From assembly GCF_000306115.2 (NCBI RefSeq), contig NZ_AKWX02000004.1, positions 186,001-250,000 of the forward strand: 64,000 nucleotides of DNA, read 5' to 3'. Shown in pieces: positions 58,018 through 64,000 of the stretch. Position 1 is the first letter of the stretch; each line of letters starts with the position of its first letter. This DNA is from Leptospira wolffii serovar Khorat str. Khorat-H2 (GTDB lineage: Bacteria; Spirochaetota; Leptospiria; Leptospirales; Leptospiraceae). Below the pieces are notes generated by a model that worked only from the letters and a program-made list of their open reading frames with translations, did no database searches and was not told where the DNA came from. The translations under genes and the position numbers were made by a program.

Positions 58018-60828
58018 ATGCTGATATTGCTTCTTTTCTTGCTTATTCTGATTCTTCTTCCTGCTGGTACTTCCCTGGATGTGTGGCAGTATTCTAAAGC
58101 CGGTGAAAAGGGGTTTCCGTTTTTTTGGAGTATCTTCTCCATTTTGCTTATTTTCCTTATTTCGCCTATCGTTTCTCGCTTTTCCTCTTTGGCGACCCGA
58201 TGGAGGAAGTCCTGGAGATTTACGGCGGGGATCTACGAGGTACTCTTTCTTCTTTTATCCGTAGGATTTTGCTATTTATCCCAAAAAGAATCGCAACTTT
58301 ATAAGATCGCTCCGGAAAAATTCGGAGAGAAGGATCTCTGGCTGCTATTCTCGATTTATCTAGGCCCCTTCATATTCGTTTTCATTTCTGCGGTAGTATT
58401 ATGGACCTATGATTTCGTAAAAAAACAAAACGGCAATTACGTTCTAACCAAAGAAAGAACGATTCTATATTTGGTCGTTTCCGGTTGCATTCTTCTCATT
58501 CCAGCGTTGCAATTGCATTTGCGTCTTACGAATCCGGATTTCGGAGAATACCAAAAAGCTCCGGAGACGATCCAATATCCGTTTTATCTGGTTTATGCAT
58601 TCCTAATTTATGAATGGATTCGGAACCTGAAGTCGGAAGGAGGAAAAAATGGGGCGATGCTTTTCTTTGCCTGCCTGATCTTTACGGGGGTTTATTTCGT
58701 TCTTTTTCCGAATATACTATCGATCAGCTTGGCGGTCGCACTTCTATTTTCTCCCATTTGGATCGGTAAAGGACGGAAAACCGAATTTTCCGTAATACTT
58801 TTTTCGTTCACAGTCGGGGTCTTTCTCTCCCGTTTTATTTCCTGGAGACCTGAAATTTTTACGAAATTAGAATATTATAGATTCGACCATCATATTTCTC
58901 TTCTTCTGCTTTTATTATTCGGGAGCGAAATCCGTAAGTCTATCACTGAATGGCCGGAATCTAAAAAGGGAACTATCGTCAGGCAAATTCTATTTTACTA
59001 CAGGATCCTAGTCTTTGCCGCATTTGCCGTCTGGGCGTCCTTTTATGAATTCGATGAGGGTGTGTATACCTCCCAGTTCGGTTTATTGCGCAGTGTTTCC
59101 TTGCATCTATTCTTTTTTGGGATGGGATATTTGCTTCCCAGTCTTTGGAAGAATAGAGAGCAAATCGTTTCTGCGCCAAAGGAATGGATTTCTAAACCCT
59201 ACGAAGCGATTCCCGTTGGAGTCTTACTATTTAGTTTAGTCGCCTTTTTCTTCGGCGGGACTCGAAAGATTTCCGTAGACTCTTCGATTATCGTAGGTTC
59301 TCAGGCTCAGGAAATCAAGAATGTGTTAGGTCCGCCGATCATGGAAAACGCGACTACTTTAAAATATTATAAAGTAAAAACGGACAATTCTCCGGGAGCC
59401 GATCCGGAAAAATCCTGGGAATATCTCTTGGAATTCCGGTTATCGAACGCTCGAAATTGCTCAGAAGTCCCGCCGGGGACGGTTCGTAATATCACTGTTA
59501 AACTTCGTACGGGATATTTGTCCCGACCTTACGGCTGGATTCGTTCTAGTAAGTTGGATTGGTTCGGCGTCTCCGGGTTGGACGAAAAAAATCTTTCTAC
59601 TGAGAAATTGGGAGATCTTTTAACGAAAATCAATCTTCCCGTATATACGGATAGAGAGGATTCCAACCCTACCTTGGGAGATTGGATGTATTTCAATCTG
59701 CCCGGAAAATTAAAGGGGGAGATTGTGCCGGCAGCATTTCGTTATAGGGATAGATTCGGAGAGATCGCCTTGGATGAGATATATTTAGGAGAAGGGGAGA
59801 ATGAGGGCTGCTCGATCAATAAAACTAAAAGGGGAGTCTCGAATGGAATTCTAGATCCTGAAATTCTTTCCCGATTGGAGTGGAATCGATCTGCAAATTA
59901 TGTTGTTACCGAAAATTTTTCCGCTAAAACCAAGCCGGAAGAAAATTCTCCAAACGCCTATCCGCTTTGGAAGGGGATGGCTCTTACTTTGCAAGTTCGC
60001 AAAAAAGAACCGGATAAGTTGGGAGATAAAACCGGGCATTGGTATTATTATCAAGGCGCTTGGATTTTCGATTCAGTATTGAAGGAGGCAAATAAGCTCT
60101 CCGACGGGGATTATGCTCCGCTGAAGCAAGAAGATTTGGAAAAGAACGGAATCAGTTTCGACCAATGGAGTTACGATGTCCAAGAGTCTTGCGCTTCCGG
60201 CGGTAAGAAGTATGAACCAAAGCCGGGATCCCTGCTCTGGAGTCTTCGGAACCGTTACGTAATTCTGACATTGAAATTGAAGACGGATCCAAAAGAAGGA
60301 TATTCAACTTTAGGTTTTTCGGACTTTCCTGCATTTAAAGAGGATGATTTATATTATTTTCCGGATGATCTTCGGGATTTTTCTAACACAATCTATCATG
60401 CGCGAGTCGCCAAGGATGATTCTCCTTTTTCGGTAAAAGTAAAAGGAGAGCTGAGCCTCAGTTCCTATTGTATTACCGTTAAGGATAAGGAAAGCGTGAG
60501 TTACCAAGGTGAGACGAGTGTTTCATTTATCGCGAATTCGACGGACTTCGTTCCCCCTAAGCAGCAGCTTATTTCCTTCGGCGACTTCGAAGCTTTTAGA
60601 AAGGAATTTTTCCTTTCTTTCCCTGACCTGAATTCTGCAACGGATTATTGCAGACGACTAGGCCTAACCTTGGTCCGGAAAAATGAATTGGATCGAATGT
60701 ATGCCCAAAAAGATAAATTCCAATTACCGATGGATTCGAATTACGAGTCCCAATACTGGCAAGCGGATCAAGTCATAGAAACGGGAGCGAGCGGTTCTCT
60801 CTTGAAGGCAATCTGCGTGAAGAGATAG
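58018..60828 (+). CDS. large polytopic membrane protein with extracytoplasmic domain
   Basis: 936 residues, not recognised. The N-terminal half (about 1-420) has around eleven hydrophobic helices; the first starts at the ATG. From about 430 it is soluble and beta-rich. Residues about 625-680 (VVTENFSAKTKPEENSP..YPLWKGMALTLQV..HWYYYQGAWIF) resemble an SH3-like domain (SH3b). Several paired Cys residues occur in the soluble part, including one at the very C terminus. The arrangement suggests a membrane enzyme or transporter with a cell-wall-facing domain. Confidence 0.7.
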   Translation: MLILLLFLLILILLPAGTSLDVWQYSKAGEKGFPFFWSIFSILLIFLISPIVSRFSSLATRWRKSWRFTAGIYEVLFLLLSVGFCYLSQKESQLYKIAPEKFGEKDLWLLFSIYLGPFIFVFISAVVLWTYDFVKKQNGNYVLTKERTILYLVVSGCILLIPALQLHLRLTNPDFGEYQKAPETIQYPFYLVYAFLIYEWIRNLKSEGGKNGAMLFFACLIFTGVYFVLFPNILSISLAVALLFSPIWIGKGRKTEFSVILFSFTVGVFLSRFISWRPEIFTKLEYYRFDHHISLLLLLLFGSEIRKSITEWPESKKGTIVRQILFYYRILVFAAFAVWASFYEFDEGVYTSQFGLLRSVSLHLFFFGMGYLLPSLWKNREQIVSAPKEWISKPYEAIPVGVLLFSLVAFFFGGTRKISVDSSIIVGSQAQEIKNVLGPPIMENATTLKYYKVKTDNSPGADPEKSWEYLLEFRLSNARNCSEVPPGTVRNITVKLRTGYLSRPYGWIRSSKLDWFGVSGLDEKNLSTEKLGDLLTKINLPVYTDREDSNPTLGDWMYFNLPGKLKGEIVPAAFRYRDRFGEIALDEIYLGEGENEGCSINKTKRGVSNGILDPEILSRLEWNRSANYVVTENFSAKTKPEENSPNAYPLWKGMALTLQVRKKEPDKLGDKTGHWYYYQGAWIFDSVLKEANKLSDGDYAPLKQEDLEKNGISFDQWSYDVQESCASGGKKYEPKPGSLLWSLRNRYVILTLKLKTDPKEGYSTLGFSDFPAFKEDDLYYFPDDLRDFSNTIYHARVAKDDSPFSVKVKGELSLSSYCITVKDKESVSYQGETSVSFIANSTDFVPPKQQLISFGDFEAFRKEFFLSFPDLNSATDYCRRLGLTLVRKNELDRMYAQKDKFQLPMDSNYESQYWQADQVIETGASGSLLKAICVKR

Positions 60829-60972
60829 CCTTAGTTAGTGTTCCAAACCAACAGTCGAGAAAGTAATCTTTTCGTTGCCAAGCTTAGCTTGCGCTCCAGT
60901 CGGTAATTTCTCAGGATTGCTAAACGATCAACCCCGCCATTCGGGAAATAGATAAGTTTGCAGGAGGCTAAT

Positions 60973-62154
60973 TTGAGCACCAAATTTCAATTTGATTTAC
61001 CGGAAGAATTACAACAGCTTCGGGACTTAGTCCGCGACGTAGTGCGCAAGGAAGTGGTCCCTAACCGGATGCATTACGACGAGAAGAACGAATATCCAAA
61101 AGCTATTTTACAAAAATTTAAAGAAGCTGGACTTTATCAGGCTTTATTCGACGAGGAACACGGAGGTCTGGGATACGGAATGATGGGCGGAATCGTTCTG
61201 GCAGAAGAAGTATCCTGGGGTTGTCTGGGAGTAAATACTGCTTTCACTTCTACAAAGTTAGGCGCGCTGCCTATCGATGTGGGTGGAACCAAGGAGCAAA
61301 AAGATAAATGGCTGCCTCTTCTCGCATCCGGAGAAAAAACCGCGGCCTTCGGACTTTCCGAACCGGGAGCCGGTTCCGACGTTCCCGCTATGGCGACAGT
61401 GGCCGTAAAAAAAGGGGACCGTTATGTTTTGAACGGAACCAAGCAATGGATCAGTAGTGCCGGACAAGCGGACATCTATACCGTATTCGCTATGACCGAT
61501 AAGGATAGGGGACCCAGAGGTATTTCTTGCTTTATCGTGGAGAAGGGGGCCAAGGGTTTTTCCTTCGGAAAGAAGGAAGATAAATTGGGGATTCGCTGCT
61601 CCGAAACCAGACAATTGATCTTCGAAGATTGCGAGGTTCCCGCGGAGAATCTTGTAGGAGGAAAGGAAAACCAAGGCTTCTTACACGCTTTCAAGACGTT
61701 GATTCTATCTCGTCCGGCCGTGGCCGCCGGAGCGGTGGGACTCATGCAGGGAGCTTTCGACGCGGCGATAGAATACGCGAGAGAAAGGGAGCAGTTCGGA
61801 ACCACCATCGCTTCTTTCCAGGCCATTCAACATATGCTGGCGGATATGGCGATCCGGATAGAAGGTTCCCGCTTATTGACCTATAAGGCCGGCGTTTATG
61901 CTGAGACCTTTAATAAGGATGCGGCTAAATTCTCCGCAATGGCAAAATGTTACGCTTCTGATTCGGCCGTACTCGTCGCTTCGGATGCGGTCCAGATTTT
62001 CGGCGGATACGGATACACGAAGGAATATCCCGTGGAGAAATTCTATCGCGACGCGAAAATTTTACAAATCTACGAAGGAACGAGCCAGATCCAAAGAAAC
62101 GAGATCGCTGCGGGACTCATTAAGGAAGCCGCATCCAAAGCGAAGAAAAACTAA
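60973..62154 (+). CDS. acyl-CoA dehydrogenase
   Basis: 393 residues from the TTG at 60973, which has AGGAGG 5 nt upstream; a TTG 15 nt earlier lies before that site. Flavin dehydrogenase of fatty-acid oxidation. [53 protein letters not shown], and [37 protein letters not shown] give the FAD sites and the catalytic Glu. It has the normal length, unlike the long one at 44535. Confidence 0.96.
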   Translation: MSTKFQFDLPEELQQLRDLVRDVVRKEVVPNRMHYDEKNEYPKAILQKFKEAGLYQALFDEEHGGLGYGMMGGIVLAEEVSWGCLGVNTAFTSTKLGALPIDVGGTKEQKDKWLPLLASGEKTAAFGLSEPGAGSDVPAMATVAVKKGDRYVLNGTKQWISSAGQADIYTVFAMTDKDRGPRGISCFIVEKGAKGFSFGKKEDKLGIRCSETRQLIFEDCEVPAENLVGGKENQGFLHAFKTLILSRPAVAAGAVGLMQGAFDAAIEYAREREQFGTTIASFQAIQHMLADMAIRIEGSRLLTYKAGVYAETFNKDAAKFSAMAKCYASDSAVLVASDAVQIFGGYGYTKEYPVEKFYRDAKILQIYEGTSQIQRNEIAAGLIKEAASKAKKN

Positions 62155-62237
62155 CCCGAACTCTCGATCCTAGGATGGAATTTTAGCTTGCTTGTAGGGC
62201 CAGGTCAGGCAAGCTTTTCCCTCCGGTTTTAAAAAGA

Positions 62238-64000
62238 GTGAAGGAAAGGATTCCGAAAAAGCCGACTTTCTTCCGCAAGGTTCCGATTTTTTTAGCGGGA
62301 CTTCTCCTTCTATTCTCCTCGCTCCCCGTGTGGTCTCTAGATACGGATTCGTTGCCGGAGGAGGGACTCGCTCTTTCTCCGTTCGCGGAAGTTTGGGTGG
62401 ATGAAAAGGGAAACACGGATTTTTCTCGGGTTCGAAACCAAGAGTTCCATCGTTTGGATTCGGCTTCTTTGGGGTATTCTCCTTATGTTCATTGGTTTCG
62501 TGTGCCGGTGGAGAATACTGGCCATTCTTCTCTTTCTTGGATTTTAGAGATCCATTATAGCCAATTGGATCGTGCGGAGATTTATCTAGAATCCCGTGGA
62601 AATCGGGTGATTTTTAGAGGAGGGGATCGTATTCCTTTCCGAGAGAGGCCGATCAAGTATCGCTTTCCCAGTTTTCCATTGGAGCTTTCTTCCGGGGCAA
62701 AGGATACTGTTTACGTAAGAATAGAGACCAAGAGTACGGTGAATTTCAGCGCTTTCGGTTATAAAAGGACGGATTTTTATAAGAAAGTGTCGAGCGAGCA
62801 GATTCTACTCGGGATCTATTTCGGCTCCTTGCTCGTCATGGCGCTATATAATCTTTTTCTGTTTTTATCCACCAAGGAAAAGACCTATCTTTCATTCTTT
62901 TTATACGTAGGTTCCGGATTTCTAATACAATGGTCTTTGAACGGATATTCTTTCCAATTCTTCTGGCCGGAATCCATAGTTTGGGCAAGCCATGTAGTCA
63001 CCTGTTTTACGTTTTTCGTGGCTGCGACCACTTCCGATTTTATCCGCAGCTATTTCGACGCCGAAAGAAAATATCCTAGAGCGGACCGAATCCTATTCGG
63101 GATTTCCTTTCTTTGCTATGTGTTGACCGTTCTGGGGTATTTTCTTCCGTTCGGACCGGCTTTGGCCTTATATGTCGCCATCTCTACTCTTACCCTCGCC
63201 TTGATTCTGTATCTGGGCTTCCAGGGACTGACTCGTAATTTGAGAGCAACGTTATTCTTTTTGTCCGCTTGGTTGGTCTTGGTCCTCGGCGCATTCGTAT
63301 TCGTACTGCGTTTTTCCGGAATCCTACCTCATTCCGTTCCCTTGGTGTATTGGGGAGTGGAGATCGGAACTGCAGCACATGTCTTGTTGCTGGCTCTTGC
63401 CTTAGCGGACAGAGTCAACGATCTATCCAAGGATCTATCCGGAAAAGTGGTGGATTTAAACGAGGCCAAACAAGCGATAGAGCAGTCAGAATTAAGATTT
63501 CGTAATTTATTCGAAGGAGCGGAAGAACTTCTTCTTACATTGGACGAACAGGGAAGAATCTGGGACGCCAACCGTACTCTCTCCAGACTCACCGGTCACA
63601 GACCGTCGGATGTGGAGGGGAAGAATTTCCTGGATCTGATCTATTCCTTCGATCCCATAGACGAATCCATCACACTCATGCTCGCTAGGGAAAAAATGGA
63701 GGAGCATCTCAAGACCAGAAAAACGGTCGAGTTTCACTCCGAATTCAAACAGAAATACGTAATGGAACCTAAACCGGTTAAGATCCGCCTGCAGTCTTTC
63801 GAGAGGGAGGGCGGAAGAATGGTACTCGGCAAGGTATCCGAGATCTCCGAAGACATACTCTCCCGTTTTCTCGTTTCCGAGAGCATGCATTTTACGGTGA
63901 ACAATTATCTACGCAACGCGGATATTCTCAGCCGGCAATTGACTTCCAATCTGAGCCAATTCGCGGGGTCGGAGGTGATCACCGCGATTCGTACCTGCGT
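62238..64000 (+). CDS. 7TMR-DISM sensor with PAS domain (partial, runs off the window)
   Basis: From a GTG at 62238; no stop by the window end, at least 587 residues. A signal peptide (KVPIFLAGLLLLFSSLPVWS) is followed by an extracellular 7TMR-DISMED2 domain (about 60-185, with YVHWFRVPVENTGHSSLSWILEIH), then a seven-helix 7TMR-DISM domain (about 190-395) and a PAS domain from about 415 (FRNLFEGAEELLLTLDEQGRIWDAN). Output domain is beyond the edge; in Leptospira such sensors often end in PP2C, kinase or cyclase domains. Confidence 0.88.
   Translation, partial: MKERIPKKPTFFRKVPIFLAGLLLLFSSLPVWSLDTDSLPEEGLALSPFAEVWVDEKGNTDFSRVRNQEFHRLDSASLGYSPYVHWFRVPVENTGHSSLSWILEIHYSQLDRAEIYLESRGNRVIFRGGDRIPFRERPIKYRFPSFPLELSSGAKDTVYVRIETKSTVNFSAFGYKRTDFYKKVSSEQILLGIYFGSLLVMALYNLFLFLSTKEKTYLSFFLYVGSGFLIQWSLNGYSFQFFWPESIVWASHVVTCFTFFVAATTSDFIRSYFDAERKYPRADRILFGISFLCYVLTVLGYFLPFGPALALYVAISTLTLALILYLGFQGLTRNLRATLFFLSAWLVLVLGAFVFVLRFSGILPHSVPLVYWGVEIGTAAHVLLLALALADRVNDLSKDLSGKVVDLNEAKQAIEQSELRFRNLFEGAEELLLTLDEQGRIWDANRTLSRLTGHRPSDVEGKNFLDLIYSFDPIDESITLMLAREKMEEHLKTRKTVEFHSEFKQKYVMEPKPVKIRLQSFEREGGRMVLGKVSEISEDILSRFLVSESMHFTVNNYLRNADILSRQLTSNLSQFAGSEVITAIRTC

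Overview
The window comes from a Leptospira chromosome. The strongest evidence is a gene for LipL32 (46558-47364, minus strand), the major lipoprotein of pathogenic-lineage leptospires. It keeps the family's acidic calcium-binding stretch but differs at many positions from the L. interrogans protein as I remember it. Spirochaete-style lipoboxes, a CIRCE-controlled groES-groL pair and frequent TTG starts inside tightly packed operons also fit. The divergence of LipL32 suggests an intermediate ('P2') or otherwise less-studied species of the pathogenic lineage; this is inference, as no database could be searched. I saw no rRNA, tRNA, CRISPR array, insertion sequence or prophage; the window looks like ordinary core chromosome.

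Layout. 66-5149 (+): a small zinc-ribbon protein, a one-helix protein, argS with a non-canonical HIGH motif, cinA, a membrane-anchored beta-propeller protein and a YceK-like lipoprotein. 11495-5151 (-): a long run of gap, pgk, tpiA, secG, an exported protein, a PAS histidine kinase and a REC-HATPase response regulator, so lower glycolysis, protein export and a two-component pair lie in one direction. A signal peptidase I paralogue (11629-12186, -) lacks both catalytic residues. 12303-16649 (+): a polytopic membrane protein, a gamma-carbonic-anhydrase-like protein, a protein related to archaeal type II GAPDH, and cysK. 17041-19753 (+): an MpaB/DUF2236 protein and topA. 22018-19750 (-): a HATPase-HDOD signalling protein overlapping an ABC ATPase.

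22135-24812 holds small unknown proteins, panD and a SocA/Panacea-like gene whose 5' end overlaps divergent lipB. 24774-34977 (+) is a probable operon: lipB, a membrane sensor-like protein, a STAS-zinc-ribbon fusion, murJ, a DUF167 protein and a 1954-residue exported protein built of aromatic repeats. Then come groES-groL (-) under two CIRCE elements, a divergent class II-type photolyase behind a 22-bp perfect palindrome, a DUF962 protein, an ammonium transporter fused to a chemoreceptor-like signalling domain, a small membrane protein, a membrane-bound class III cyclase and an NAD(P)-binding protein. 44535-48062 (-) has an acyl-CoA dehydrogenase with a candidate operator, lipL32 and a ParB-like protein with a membrane helix.

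48257-50739 (+) couples metK to a split-transketolase C subunit and clpS. The rest holds a double-hotdog MaoC protein, a lipoprotein, an M3 peptidase, a GST, an SDR, a fatty-acid-hydroxylase-type membrane protein, a 936-residue membrane protein, a second acyl-CoA dehydrogenase, and a 7TMR-DISM/PAS sensor that runs off the right edge.

The items most worth a second look are the type II GAPDH relative, the giant repeat protein, the Amt-chemoreceptor fusion, the dyad-less signal peptidase paralogue, the ArgRS with NIVS in place of HIGH, and several perfect palindromes in promoter regions.
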